Assembly (NCBI GenBank): GCA_965249785.1
Contig: CBDFMU010000023.1
Span: 1 to 64,000 of the forward strand
Reading direction: 5' to 3'
DNA length: 64,000 nt
From: M3007 sp965249785
GTDB lineage: Bacteria > Bacteroidota > Bacteroidia > Chitinophagales > Saprospiraceae
Of the stretch, positions 9,404 through 18,814 are shown in pieces. A program made the position numbers and the translations under genes. The notes beneath the pieces are model-generated. The model was not told the DNA's origin, ran no database searches, and worked only from the letters and a program-made list of their open reading frames with translations. Positions within the stretch are counted from its first letter, which is position 1. Every line of letters starts with the position of its first letter.

Positions 9404-10051
9404 ATGAGAAAATATGTTTCACATTTAGTTGGTGTATTAGCAATTTGCACACATGTGGCTTGTGGCAATAAAAATAGTGTTTCAAAAATACCTGAACAGG
9501 CAAATAACATTTGCTCTGGGCTAATTTTTAATCCTATCGTTTTAGACACAAGCATTGATCATTCGGAGAAATTATACCATTCGGCTAATAAAAAAAGCAC
9601 TCCATTTTCTGTCTTCAAAATGGTTTCAACGGAATTGGTTTCTTACAATGGTTTGGTCTTGAGTAAGTCAATGTTCGTGTTAGATTCTTTAAATGTCTTC
9701 TTATTAAGACGCGAGGATGAAGAACCCGACTCAACTATGAGACTTTGCAATGACCTATGTTTTAATAAGCCAGCCGATTCGCTTAACTTGTTCAATAATT
9801 ATAATCAACTTTTGATTTCCTTTCCCAATACCGGCTATGCGTCCGTAGGTTCAGACCAAGTTGACGAGTGGGTTGTTGAGAGCATTGTTAAATCTGGCAA
9901 TTTAGCTATTTTAAATGTAATAGGCGCAGGAACGACAGGTTCTTCCATTAATTTCTCTCACATTTTCATTTTTGAAAATGAAGAAAATTATAAAATAATA
10001 CTTCATCAACCGATTTACAAGAGTAAGGAAAGTACAGCATGGCTAAAGTAG
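9404..10051 (+). CDS. Hypothetical lipoprotein
   Basis: 215 residues with a lipoprotein signal (SHLVGVLAICTHVACGN, Cys near residue 20). The mature part mixes beta-strand-like stretches (LVSYNGLVLSKSMFVLDSL, GNLAILNVIGAG) and shows no known family motif. It lies only 38 bp after the GH13 stop, but its base composition is markedly more AT-rich than that gene. It may therefore be a later insertion rather than an operon partner. Start ATG 9404 opens directly on the signal peptide. Function unknown. Confidence 0.7.
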   Translation: MRKYVSHLVGVLAICTHVACGNKNSVSKIPEQANNICSGLIFNPIVLDTSIDHSEKLYHSANKKSTPFSVFKMVSTELVSYNGLVLSKSMFVLDSLNVFLLRREDEEPDSTMRLCNDLCFNKPADSLNLFNNYNQLLISFPNTGYASVGSDQVDEWVVESIVKSGNLAILNVIGAGTTGSSINFSHIFIFENEENYKIILHQPIYKSKESTAWLK

Positions 10052-10122
10052 AGATTATACAATAGCCCGAATTAGATTGGTTTCATTATTTTTTAGAGCA
10101 GTCACCCACGCTGGCGCGAAGT

Positions 10123-11394
10123 TCACATCCGCTTCACCAAAATCTTGTCAATACGTCGCCCATCCATTTTAGTCACTTCAAAATGCAGGTCATGCCATTC
10201 AAACTGGTCGCCCTGCTTTGGCATCGCATCAAGACGAGCGATGACGAAGCCGCCGAGCGTGGAAAAATCACTATCTGTGAACTCCTCGTCTTCGATTTCC
10301 AGCGCACGTAAAAACTCAAAAAATGGATATTGTCCATCGGCCAGCCAGGTATTTTCGTCCTGTTGCACCATTTTGTATTCATCCTGATCGTGTTCGCTTA
10401 CGTCGCCTACCAGCGCATCAAGAATATCGTCCATCGTGATAATGCCCTGAATAGTGCCGAACTCATCCACCACAATACCGTAGTGAAAGCGGCGGTGGCG
10501 AAAGTCATCCAGTAATTTGTAGGCCGAAGAAGAGCCAGGGGTATAGACCGGTTCTTGCAGACTGCTACGCAGATGAAAATTGGGTGCATCCATCTGTAAA
10601 AACAGGTCTTTAACGGAAACAATGCCCAGAATATCGTCCAGATCGCCGTCGGCCACGGGATACACATTATAAATTTCTCCCCCGATTTTTTCGCGAATAG
10701 CCGCCGGGCTATCGTTCAAATCCAGCCAGATAATATCGCTGCGGTGTGTCATCAGCGAACTCACCTTGCGGTCGCCGAGGGCAAAAACGCGCTCCACAAT
10801 ATCCTGTTCGATCTCCTGAATTTCTCCATTTTCAGTACTATCAGAAATCAGGCTCTTGATTTCAGCTTCCGTAACCGCGCCATCGGTCTTGGCCTTCACG
10901 CCGAAAAGGCTCACCAGCAGGTCGTTACTTTTGGTCAATAGCCAAACAAACGGTGCCGTGATGCGCGACAATATATACATCGGTGTCGCCACCATGCTGG
11001 CAATGGTTTCTGGAAAAGTCAGCCCGATGCGCTTAGGAAATAGTTCGCCGAGTACAATAGACAGATAAGTGGTCAAAATCAGCACAGAACCGAGGCTGAT
11101 TTCGTGTTTATAGGGTAAATTTGGCAGCTTGGCGACTATAAATTGCTCTACTGGTTCGGCCAGCGCATCGCCGGAATAAATACCGACTACCAAACTGACC
11201 AGCGTAATGCCAATCTGCACGGTAGATAAAAAGCGGCTGGGCGATTCCGACAGCGCGAGGGCTTTCTTCGCGCCTTTGCTGCCGCGTTTGGCCAGGGCTT
11301 CGAGTTTGAATTTGCGGGAAGAGACCAGCGCAATTTCCGACATCGAGAAGATGCCGTTGAGGAGAATTAAAAGAATTAGTAATAGAATGACCAT
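10123..11394 (-). CDS. Hemolysin family protein: CNNM + CBS pair + CorC/HlyC domain
   Basis: 423 residues from ATG 11394 (a TTG five codons upstream is also open). The N-terminal CNNM/DUF21 membrane domain has several TM helices and the typical NGIFSMSEIALVSSRKFKLE..AKRG start. A CBS pair follows at about residues 200-330 (VSSLMTHRSDIIWLD, YPVADGDLDDILGIVSVKDL, GIVVDEFGTIQGIITMDDILDALVGD). The C-terminal CorC/HlyC domain ends VTKMDGRRIDKILV. These proteins are inner-membrane and linked to Mg2+/Co2+ homeostasis; the hemolysin name is historical. It is flanked by the unrelated lipoprotein gene at 9404 and the large lipoprotein at 11480. Confidence 0.92.
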   Translation of the reverse strand: MVILLLILLILLNGIFSMSEIALVSSRKFKLEALAKRGSKGAKKALALSESPSRFLSTVQIGITLVSLVVGIYSGDALAEPVEQFIVAKLPNLPYKHEISLGSVLILTTYLSIVLGELFPKRIGLTFPETIASMVATPMYILSRITAPFVWLLTKSNDLLVSLFGVKAKTDGAVTEAEIKSLISDSTENGEIQEIEQDIVERVFALGDRKVSSLMTHRSDIIWLDLNDSPAAIREKIGGEIYNVYPVADGDLDDILGIVSVKDLFLQMDAPNFHLRSSLQEPVYTPGSSSAYKLLDDFRHRRFHYGIVVDEFGTIQGIITMDDILDALVGDVSEHDQDEYKMVQQDENTWLADGQYPFFEFLRALEIEDEEFTDSDFSTLGGFVIARLDAMPKQGDQFEWHDLHFEVTKMDGRRIDKILVKRM

Positions 11395-11479
11395 GTGGAG
11401 ATAAGGCAAATGGTTTTTGCCGAGGGCGAAGATAGCACGTCGGCGGAGATCGGCGGAAAATTGGGCTGTTGCCTGATTC

Positions 11480-13108
11480 TTACTCCAAATCCTTCCTGTC
11501 TTTCCCCTCCATTACCTCCCGCCATCGCCATCGCGAATAATTCCCCAAAGCATCCGGCTCCTGAAAATGATGCAAATACAACAAACTCGGCTTCCCGGCC
11601 ACCGGGTCGCGCAGTATTTCATAATGCCCCTTGGCGTGCAGCAGCAGCGAACGCACCGTACCGGATGCCTGCGCAGGAACGGCATAATGCACCATCGCTT
11701 CGTCGTCCAGATTAGGTTGAGTGTAATATTGGTCGTCGTCATAGGCGAGCGATGCGGCTACATCCTGGCCAGTTTGGGTGGGTGCGGAAGTGGGGAGTAG
11801 CGTTTGCACCGCGACGGATATGTTTGCTGAAAAGTCCAGCGCGACCCAGTCTATTTCCCAAAACATGAATCCCGATTCCAGCCGAATGCGTACCTCGTCG
11901 CCAGAAACTGCCGACAGATCGAGGGCCAGTACGTCTTTTTTCAAAGCCATCGGGCCAGCGACGTGAAAGAAGCCGACTTTTTGCCAGTGGTCGGGCGCGG
12001 TTTCTATCGCGACGCTGAGCGGCACGTTTTGCTCGTCCATCCATTGACGGATTTCCGCGCTGCTTTTTTTCAAATACTGGCTGCGCACCTGCGGACTGTA
12101 TTCCCCAAATTCGTCGAGAAAAAGTCCGTACATATAATCCATCCAAAACGTGTTTTTGGCCCGGATTACCAATTTCGCGGAGCGCGCATTTTTTGGTTTT
12201 TGAAAGGTCAACACCACCCCTTCGTCGGCACGGGCGCGCGCATTGGCGGGATCGCCGTGCCAAAGCAGAGAATCCTGTTTGGAGAGAGCAGCCAGTGCAT
12301 CATGTCCTTCATAATCAATGGCTTGCAGTGGTGCTTGCAGTTTTTGCAAAGTCTGTAATTGGCCATTTTTGTCAAACAACACCTCCGTACCCGCTGGATG
12401 ATCTACGGCGATCAGTTCGAGTAAATTAGTATGTTGGATCTCTTTGGCTTTGTTGGCCAGTCGAATTTGGTAGCTGCCATTATTGGGCACCAAATCGGGC
12501 AAAGGCAACCAGTCGGGACGTTCGAGCTGCGGATAGGTAGAACCGGAATACAATTCTCCCTGAAAACAGGTTGCGTCGGGATTATTGGCATATACGAAAG
12601 GACAAGAGCCTTTGGCGGCCAGGGCAATCACGCTGATAATCAGGCTGACACCGATGTATCCGAGGAAGTTGAAAGCCAGCGTTTTGCCATAATTGATCTC
12701 ATGCACTTCGATTTTTTCCAACTGCTCGAAATCAATGCGGGTCGTTAGCGTATCGGGCAGGCTCAGGGCATATTGGGGCTTGGCAAAAAGCAGCACCTCA
12801 TTTTTGCTGGCACGGGCATCGCGGTTGTTGCGTACCGTGCTGACCTGGGTTGCCTCCGTCTCGGACATCCGGACGATAAAGGCCGACATGGACTTTTCAC
12901 TGATGGTATAATCTGTTATGTACCAGACTTTTGACAGAGGGTGCGCCGCATCAATCAGGTAGAAAGTCAGGCCACGTGTATCTATTTTGGGCATTCGAGC
13001 CTTCGACATAGGATAGCGCTGATAGTAAGCACAGCTGGCTTGCCAGCTCATGACGATCAATAGGAGCAACCAGGTGATGGGCCGACTTTGGGAACGAAGG
13101 TGATGCAC
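11480..13108 (-). CDS. Large hypothetical lipoprotein with internal membrane segment
   Basis: 542 residues starting at GTG 13108 (no in-frame ATG precedes a usable N-terminus). The signal sequence PITWLLLLIVMSWQASCAYY has a lipobox Cys. A second hydrophobic stretch (TLAFNFLGYIGVSLIISVIALAAKG) at about residues 145-170 is followed by SCPFVYANN. This layout recurs in a group of unnamed Bacteroidota lipoproteins in which the CPFVY segment precedes a large C-terminal part. The last 200 residues look like beta-rich interaction domains (RIRLESGFMFWEIDWVALDFS). I recognise no enzyme motif. It probably sits at the inner leaflet of the outer membrane. Confidence 0.7.
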   Translation of the reverse strand: MHHLRSQSRPITWLLLLIVMSWQASCAYYQRYPMSKARMPKIDTRGLTFYLIDAAHPLSKVWYITDYTISEKSMSAFIVRMSETEATQVSTVRNNRDARASKNEVLLFAKPQYALSLPDTLTTRIDFEQLEKIEVHEINYGKTLAFNFLGYIGVSLIISVIALAAKGSCPFVYANNPDATCFQGELYSGSTYPQLERPDWLPLPDLVPNNGSYQIRLANKAKEIQHTNLLELIAVDHPAGTEVLFDKNGQLQTLQKLQAPLQAIDYEGHDALAALSKQDSLLWHGDPANARARADEGVVLTFQKPKNARSAKLVIRAKNTFWMDYMYGLFLDEFGEYSPQVRSQYLKKSSAEIRQWMDEQNVPLSVAIETAPDHWQKVGFFHVAGPMALKKDVLALDLSAVSGDEVRIRLESGFMFWEIDWVALDFSANISVAVQTLLPTSAPTQTGQDVAASLAYDDDQYYTQPNLDDEAMVHYAVPAQASGTVRSLLLHAKGHYEILRDPVAGKPSLLYLHHFQEPDALGNYSRWRWREVMEGKDRKDLE

Positions 13109-13145
13109 GCTTAGGGGAGTTAATGATGAATGATGATAAGTACCC

Positions 13146-13260
13146 TGTAAATTAAGTTGTTTTGAGTATTTGAAGATTTGAGTATTCGATCAATTACTTG
13201 ATTATCAAATGTTTTAATCTAATACTCAAATACTCGTATCTTCAAGAAATTTAATTTACA
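13146..13260. repeat. Inverted GAGTATTTGA-type dispersed repeat
   Basis: TGTAAATTAA at 13146-13155 and TTAATTTACA at 13251-13260 close an imperfect inverted repeat of roughly 55-nt arms, each containing TTGAGTATT and TTGAT words. Related text occurs at about 1028-1055 and 59467-59505 (GAGTATTTGAGGATGCGAGTATTTGATC). It fills much of the gap between the lipoprotein at 13108 and the beta-barrel gene. Confidence 0.55.
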
Positions 13261-13330
13261 ATGTAATAAGTAGGAGGCAGTAGTCAGGAGATAGTAGTCA
13301 GTTTTAGATTATTATTAATCAAACGCTTTT

Positions 13331-13433
13331 TATACTCAACGCAAAGTGGTTTTGAAAGAAGACCAGACATAAAGTATTCACGATCAATAACTCAACCTCT
13401 CTCAACATTCTCAACCTCTCAGCTTTTACTATA
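13331..13433 (+). repeat. MITE-like TATAGT repeat, copy A
   Basis: Begins TATACTCAACGCAAAGTGG and ends CTCAACCTCTCAGCTTTTACTATA. It shares both ends with the copies at 34628 and 56357 and is in the same orientation. The 503-bp gap 13109-13611 otherwise holds a degraded relative (FTGTTC-type core: TTGTTCAAAACCACTCTACG at about 13541-13562) and no gene. Confidence 0.7.
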
Positions 13434-13611
13434 CAAGTCTATAATAGCAATTAATTCTCTGCCTGTATTTATAATCGGTTTAGAATGGTTTATAACGTTT
13501 AAAAAAGTTTAGTTCTTGATCCTCCATAGTTTACGTTTCATCTTTGTTCAAAACCACTCTACGTAGCGTTGCTCCATTTGCTATTTTGCCTTTTGCTTAT
13601 TACCCTTTGCC

Positions 13612-14259
13612 TCACAGCCGGAAACCGATGGCTATACTGGGAATGGAGGAGAAATTGCGCGAATTTCCACTGTTATAATTATTATAGGGATCTATGTCGG
13701 TGGGTAGGTTAGAGCGTTCGTATGCCATGCCAATGGGCAGCGACCACTCAAAAACCGCGTGACCCATACTGTACTGACCGCCCAGACAAAACATTATTTT
13801 AGTAGTAGTCACCTGATAATTGTATTCCAGATTATTAGTATTATAAACGTTTTTATAAGTCATTTTTCGCGTACCAAAGTATACTTGTGGCCCATAGTAC
13901 AAGTGGCTGCGGCGGCCTGAAAGTCGACCATGCAGAAAGAATTTGCTGAATAGCCCTACCTCATAGCCGCCTTTGCGCAAGGTAGAATAGTAAGAATAGC
14001 TGTCGCTACTTTGCGACAAATAGGCTATATATTGCAAGCCTATATTTTGGTAGGGACCAACGGGATGTTCGGCCGACATGAAAAAAGTTTGAAAGACATC
14101 ACTGCTCGCTTCGGCAGCAATCCCACTTAACACAATCACGTGAGGACGGGGTGCCAACGCGGGATCGGGCAGGTCAATGGAACGTTCCTGCGCATAAAGT
14201 CGACCGTTTCCGCAGCAGGCAATACACATCATCAGGACACACAATAGTTTGTTTGGCAT
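13612..14259 (-). CDS. Hypothetical outer-membrane beta-barrel protein
   Basis: 215 residues with a signal peptide (NKLLCVLMMCIACCGNGRLYAQ) and a mature chain of alternating aromatic/polar strands (IGLQYIAYLSQ, YEVGLFSKFFLHG, YYGPQVYFGTRKMTYKN). It ends in the aromatic-rich IPSIAIGFRL, typical of a small 8-10 strand barrel. The closing Leu rather than Phe is slightly atypical. The start is ATG 14257-14259. No close family is recognised; an outer-membrane location is an inference from the strand pattern. It is divergently oriented from the AAA ATPase gene. Confidence 0.72.
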   Translation of the reverse strand: MPNKLLCVLMMCIACCGNGRLYAQERSIDLPDPALAPRPHVIVLSGIAAEASSDVFQTFFMSAEHPVGPYQNIGLQYIAYLSQSSDSYSYYSTLRKGGYEVGLFSKFFLHGRLSGRRSHLYYGPQVYFGTRKMTYKNVYNTNNLEYNYQVTTTKIMFCLGGQYSMGHAVFEWSLPIGMAYERSNLPTDIDPYNNYNSGNSRNFSSIPSIAIGFRL

Positions 14260-14388
14260 AGTGTTAGAGGTTTTGGCCGGTAAATATATTTCATCTTTTG
14301 CATTAGACTACGCAATGAACCGATTTAGTTAGGTCATTGTTGATAAAAAAAGAGCGCACTATTTTCACTAAAACGCAGTTCTTGCGTT

Positions 14389-14396
14389 TATTTTTG
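14389..14396 (+). promoter_or_regulatory. -7 element TATTTTTG upstream of the tandem AAA gene
   Basis: An exact TAnnTTTG match 59 bp upstream of the ATG at 14455. No good TTTG -33 box lies at the ideal distance, so confidence is modest. Confidence 0.35.
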
Positions 14397-14454
14397 CAAA
14401 TTTGCGAATGCGAAATCGCCCCTTCGTATTCCTCTCATCAGGACGCACCCACTC

Positions 14455-17103
14455 ATGCAATACGGTACACATCAATCCCAGCCCCCGCACGAAGACCCCG
14501 CGCCCGTCCGCTGGAAGTTTCGCGAATTGAAGATATATGCTTCCACCGAATGGTTGGCTGACAACAAGAAAAAATATCGGCAGGTCTTTGACCGCCACGA
14601 GACGACCTATATCTATGCCGAACTGTCTTTTCACAATAAGCATTTCGACATCGAGGATTGGGAAGTTAATGTGGAGTTACGTTGTTATGCCGTAAAAAAG
14701 CAGAAAAAAGAGATTTGTGTCCTGCCTTTTCGCCGAAAAGTAAGCAAATACGATCCCGTAGGCTATATTCGCGAAGGTTGGGGCAACAAACAGGAAGGCG
14801 TTTTTTGGAAAAAAGGCTCTTATTATTGGGAGGCCTGGATTGAAGGAGAAAAGGTGTCGAGCAAATATTTCTACATCGAAGATGCCACACGCCCGCTCAC
14901 CAAAACGGACAATCCCTACTGCCAGATCAGCACGTTGCGGATGTATGAAGGCCCTTACGACGACACACCGGAGTTTGAGCGCCAGTATATGCGTCGCTTT
15001 CACGGCGAAGAGACGCGCTATATTTATGCTGAAGTGACGCTTAAAAACCTGCTTCTCAGCAAGCAGTGGCAGTGCGAACTGTTCATCAAATTCTACAACG
15101 ATGCCCGCGAACTAAAAGGCCAGGTCGTGCGTCTGCACCGTGTGGAAAAGAGCGACGACGGCGTGAAAATTACCGCCGGTTGGGGCAGCAATGTGAAAGG
15201 CTCGTGGCGCAACGACCGTTACACCGCCGAGATCATTTTCATGGATCAACTTCTGGCAGTGATGCCCTTCGAGGTCGGCACGGCCTTCGAGGAAGGTATC
15301 AATGGCGTGTGGCTACCCGACAAGGGTCAACAGGTCTTCCTCACGCCGGAAGTCGAAGACATGGACACTTTTGAGGAAGTGTTGGTCAATCTGGATGCAC
15401 TGATTGGCCTGAGCGAGATCAAAAGCAAGGTACGCGAACATGCCCAATACATCCAGTTTTTGCAATTGCGCAAGGAAAAAGGCTTCGCCGAAAAAGAAGG
15501 TATTGACGTACACTCTGTGTTCATCGGCAATCCCGGCACCGGCAAAACTACGGTGGCCAAAATGATGGGCCGCCTGTATAAAAAAATGGGTTTGCTTACC
15601 AAAGGCCACGTCCATGAGGTGGATCGCACCGATCTGGTGGGGGAATACATCGGCCAGACGGCTCCCAAAGTGAAAGATGCCATCGAAATGGCGCGTGGCG
15701 GCGTGCTGTTCATTGACGAGGCTTACTCGCTGGCCCGCTCCGCCGAAGACAGCAAGGATTTTGGCCGCGAAGTGATCGAGATTCTGGTCAAGGAACTGTC
15801 GAACGGGCCCGGCGATCTGGCCATTATTGTGGCGGGTTATCCGAAGGAAATGAAGACTTTTCTGGATTCCAATCCTGGTTTGCGCAGCCGTTTCAAAATG
15901 ACCTTTGAGTTCGCCGACTACCTGCCGCAGGAACTCAGCCGCATCGCCGACTACGCGACCCGTGAAAAGGAAGTCATCCTGGCTTTGGAGGCCAAGAAAA
16001 TGGTGGATGAACTGATTACAGAGGCATTCCGTTCGCGTGACCGCGCTTTTGGCAATGCCCGTTTTGTCCATCATTTGATTGATAAAGCGAAAATCCAGCT
16101 CGGCCTGCGCCTGATGGCCAATCCCGACGTGCGTGGCATGGCCTCTGAGGAGCTGTCCATCATTTTGCGCGAAGATGTGGAAAAAGTGAAATTGATTTAC
16201 AAACGTCCGCTACCCAATATTCCGGTAGATGAAGTGCTGTTAATGAATGCTTTGCATGAAATGGACGCGCTGGTCGGGATGCAAAACATCAAAAAAGATA
16301 TTCGGGAACTGGTCAATTTGGTGCGTTTCAACCGCGAATCGGGCCGCGATGTGCTGGGGCGTTTTTTCCTGCATACCGTGTTTGTCGGCAATCCTGGCAC
16401 TGGCAAAACCACCATGGCGCGCATTTTAACCAAAATATACAAGGCGCTGGGCGTACTCGAACGCGGCCACATGGTGGAAACCGACCGCCAGGGTCTCGTA
16501 GCTGGCTATGTGGGCCAAACGGCCATGAAAACCAGCGAACGGGTGGACGAAGCGATGGGCGGCGTGCTTTTCATTGATGAAGCCTACGCACTTACTTCCA
16601 GTGGACGTGGCTCGCAGGGCGACTTTGGCGACGAGGCCATTCAGACGTTGTTGAAACGCATGGAAGATCGTCGCGGCGAGTTCTACGTGTTCGTGGCGGG
16701 CTATCCAGAAAATATGGATAATTTTCTGAAAGCCAATCCTGGTTTGGCCAGCCGCTTCGATAAGGTGTTGCGTTTTGAGGATTATGCGCCGGAAGAATTG
16801 CTGGAAATCGCGCTGTATATGTTTCAGCAGGAGCATTATCGGGTGGAGGAAGATGCCCGCGAACATTTGGGCAAATACATGACTTTTTTGCACCAGTTCC
16901 GCGACAAGTATTTCGGCAATGCCCGCACGGTACGCCAGGTAGTGATGGATACTATTAAGAACCAGAATTTGCGTATTGCCGTACTGAAACCCACCGAACC
17001 AGAGCCGATGCACACTATTACACTCGACGACGTAGCTACGTTTACGTTTGAGAAAGATAAATTGAATTTGTTTGTACGGCGGGGAATTGGGTTTGGGAAG
17101 TAA
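14455..17103 (+). CDS. Tandem CbbX/SpoVK-type AAA ATPase with duplicated N-terminal domain
   Basis: 882 residues in four parts. Residues about 22-145 and 155-280 are two divergent copies of one beta-rich domain; both carry an ETxYIYAE motif, then a K/R-V-x-K/S-x-D segment and a GWG..xG.W motif. Two CbbX-like AAA domains follow. The first has Walker A GNPGTGKTTVAK near residue 358 and Walker B GGVLFIDEAYSLA. The second has GNPGTGKTTMAR near 644 and GGVLFIDEAYALTSS. Both have the sensor and arginine-finger region NPGLRSRF / NPGLASRF and the pore-type motif (VGEYIGQTAPK / VAGYVGQTAMK). The CbbX branch remodels protein complexes. The substrate is unknown; the paired N-domains are presumably the adaptor. 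Confidence 0.88.
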   Translation: MQYGTHQSQPPHEDPAPVRWKFRELKIYASTEWLADNKKKYRQVFDRHETTYIYAELSFHNKHFDIEDWEVNVELRCYAVKKQKKEICVLPFRRKVSKYDPVGYIREGWGNKQEGVFWKKGSYYWEAWIEGEKVSSKYFYIEDATRPLTKTDNPYCQISTLRMYEGPYDDTPEFERQYMRRFHGEETRYIYAEVTLKNLLLSKQWQCELFIKFYNDARELKGQVVRLHRVEKSDDGVKITAGWGSNVKGSWRNDRYTAEIIFMDQLLAVMPFEVGTAFEEGINGVWLPDKGQQVFLTPEVEDMDTFEEVLVNLDALIGLSEIKSKVREHAQYIQFLQLRKEKGFAEKEGIDVHSVFIGNPGTGKTTVAKMMGRLYKKMGLLTKGHVHEVDRTDLVGEYIGQTAPKVKDAIEMARGGVLFIDEAYSLARSAEDSKDFGREVIEILVKELSNGPGDLAIIVAGYPKEMKTFLDSNPGLRSRFKMTFEFADYLPQELSRIADYATREKEVILALEAKKMVDELITEAFRSRDRAFGNARFVHHLIDKAKIQLGLRLMANPDVRGMASEELSIILREDVEKVKLIYKRPLPNIPVDEVLLMNALHEMDALVGMQNIKKDIRELVNLVRFNRESGRDVLGRFFLHTVFVGNPGTGKTTMARILTKIYKALGVLERGHMVETDRQGLVAGYVGQTAMKTSERVDEAMGGVLFIDEAYALTSSGRGSQGDFGDEAIQTLLKRMEDRRGEFYVFVAGYPENMDNFLKANPGLASRFDKVLRFEDYAPEELLEIALYMFQQEHYRVEEDAREHLGKYMTFLHQFRDKYFGNARTVRQVVMDTIKNQNLRIAVLKPTEPEPMHTITLDDVATFTFEKDKLNLFVRRGIGFGK

Positions 17104-17115
17104 ATGGCTTAGCAA

Positions 17116-17754
17116 TCAAAGCAACCCAATAATCATTTCACTTATTTCGTCTGGTTTATTTACTACCATAAAATGCCCGCCGCCAATAATCGGTCGGGCA
17201 TTTTTTATGAAATAAAAAGGGAACATCCTATCCGCTGTTCCATGAAGGTGAGTCAAGTGCTCGTGCTGAGTATTGCTTTTCCAGGATACTAATTTTTTAA
17301 TCGCCCATTTCAGGAAAACTGGATCGGTAGTGCGCAGGATTTCTGCCAATAATTTCTTGTCTGCCAAATTTGCCGCGCCAAAGAACCAGTATACTAATTT
17401 ATTCGGTCGAGTTAATAAGTTGGCAGGCAAAATGCTGGAAATATGCAGTAGTCCAATAAGCCGATAATAAAATGGAATTTCGCGTTGATTTTTTGCCGAC
17501 GAGATCAAGATAATTTGGTCTGTATCAATAATTTTTCCCACCTCGATGGCTATAAGCCCACCAAAAGAAAGCCCAATTAATATTGGTTTCTCAGAAGTGA
17601 TTTGTGCGATTAAGCGATTGGCATAACTTTCAATAGTTTCCTGATCATTGGGTTTTATCCAAGCTATAAAAATCAAATTATAACCTGGAAGATCCAAGAA
17701 TTGGAATGCTCTTTCATCAGCACCTAGTCCACTAAATAGAAAGATGTTTTTCAT
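17116..17754 (-). CDS. Small alpha/beta hydrolase
   Basis: 212 residues with the hydrolase fold. FLFSGLGADER supplies the oxyanion loop and GLSFGG the nucleophile elbow (Ser63). HGTADRMFP contains the acid Asp near residue 173 and GGGHF the catalytic His. No signal peptide, so cytosolic. The cap region is short (residues about 90-150, hydrophobic and Leu-rich). AT-richer than its neighbours. It converges with the AAA gene (stops 13 bp apart) and lies 39 bp downstream of the truA stop on the same strand. Substrate unknown: a carboxylesterase or small-molecule hydrolase is possible. Confidence 0.82.
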   Translation of the reverse strand: MKNIFLFSGLGADERAFQFLDLPGYNLIFIAWIKPNDQETIESYANRLIAQITSEKPILIGLSFGGLIAIEVGKIIDTDQIILISSAKNQREIPFYYRLIGLLHISSILPANLLTRPNKLVYWFFGAANLADKKLLAEILRTTDPVFLKWAIKKLVSWKSNTQHEHLTHLHGTADRMFPFYFIKNARPIIGGGHFMVVNKPDEISEMIIGLL

Positions 17755-17793
17755 ATAAATAGGCTTGATTAATATGTTGTCTATCTTAATACT

Positions 17794-18606
17794 CTAAATA
17801 TCCAGCCAGTAACCCTCCCGCTCATACTGAAATATCGCCGCAAACTCCGTGCGTTGGGGTAGATCAAGATAGGGATACACTATCTTTGACAAATAAAGTC
17901 CCTGCGGATAAGCCGAAGTAATAATGCGCGGCGTTTGTCTGGCGCGTAAGTGCTGCTCAAATGCCTCGACACTTAGTTTTCCCAGACCAATTTCTAATAG
18001 ACGGCCTACAATGATGCGGATCATACCGCGCAAAAAGCGATTGGAAGTCACTTGAAACCGCAGTCGTTCACCACTTTTATCTACCCATAAATGCGCCGAA
18101 CTAACTTGACAAACGGTATGCTCATAACTGGCTGGTGATTTACAAAAAGCATAATAATCATTGTATTGAGCCAGTAAATCTACTGCACGTTTCATGCTCT
18201 GCAAATCCAGGTTTTTATAGTCATATAATGCACTGCATCCATGCAAAAAGGGGTCTTTTTGTGTATGAATAAAATAGTCGTATGTGCGCTGGGTAGCATC
18301 GAAACGAGCGTGCGCTTTATCGTGTACAGGTAATATAGCAAAAATCGCAATATCGGGAGGCAAAGCGTGATTCAATCGCGTTAATAGATCGAAATCATAG
18401 GTTTCGGCCAGATCAACATGAAAAATGTATTGAGAAGCATGGACCTGCGCATCGGTGCGCCCGCAGCCATTAATAATAACTGGCGTTTTTACTACTTTTT
18501 TTAATACATTTTCTATTACTTCCTGCACACTTACGGCAGACGGCTGCCGCTGCCAGCCATGATAATTTAGCCCATTAAAAGCGAGGTGAAAAAAGAAGCG
18601 TTGGAT
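17794..18606 (-). CDS. truA: tRNA pseudouridine(38-40) synthase TruA, atypical start
   Basis: The catalytic Asp lies in NGCGRTDAQVHA; ARFDATQRTYDYFI and RFLRGMIRIIVGRLLEIG are further TruA motifs. The first ATG/GTG/TTG in frame is GTG at 18528, but that start would delete a conserved N-terminal strand. The frame continues upstream through QRFFFHLAFNGLNYHGWQRQP, which family members keep, to an ATC at 18604-18606 exactly where relatives have the initiator Met (MQRFFF). A stop lies three codons further up. So either ATC is the start codon or a G-to-C base error hides an ATG. At 270 residues the long form fits the family. Confidence 0.88.
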   Translation of the reverse strand: MQRFFFHLAFNGLNYHGWQRQPSAVSVQEVIENVLKKVVKTPVIINGCGRTDAQVHASQYIFHVDLAETYDFDLLTRLNHALPPDIAIFAILPVHDKAHARFDATQRTYDYFIHTQKDPFLHGCSALYDYKNLDLQSMKRAVDLLAQYNDYYAFCKSPASYEHTVCQVSSAHLWVDKSGERLRFQVTSNRFLRGMIRIIVGRLLEIGLGKLSVEAFEQHLRARQTPRIITSAYPQGLYLSKIVYPYLDLPQRTEFAAIFQYEREGYWLDI

Positions 18607-18691
18607 GTTGTTTTAGTCTAGTATTCCATTGTTCTTTTGGGTTATAGAAACGAGCAAAAAATAAGGTGAGTAGAATATTCTCGCTCCATGT

Positions 18692-18774
18692 TGTCATCCT
18701 GACGAAGGAAGGAAGTGGTTAAGTGGTTGACGGTCAACTAAGCCCGGCCAGTTCCTTCCTTCGTCAGGATGACA
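18692..18774. repeat. 23-bp perfect inverted repeat (TGTCATCCTGACGAAGGA type)
   Basis: TGTCATCCTGACGAAGGAAGGAA-type arms at 18692-18714 and 18752-18774 are perfect reverse complements around a 37-base loop, which itself holds GTTGACGGTCAAC. It lies between the converging-in-series truA and E1 genes (both minus strand), 40 bp below the E1 stop. It may act as a terminator-like structure, though it lacks a T-tract. The word TCGTCAGGATGACA is a common dispersed repeat in Bacteroidota. Confidence 0.7.
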
Positions 18775-18814
18775 TCTCTGGTGAGGCATGTTCACAACTT
18801 ATTTCTTACACGTT

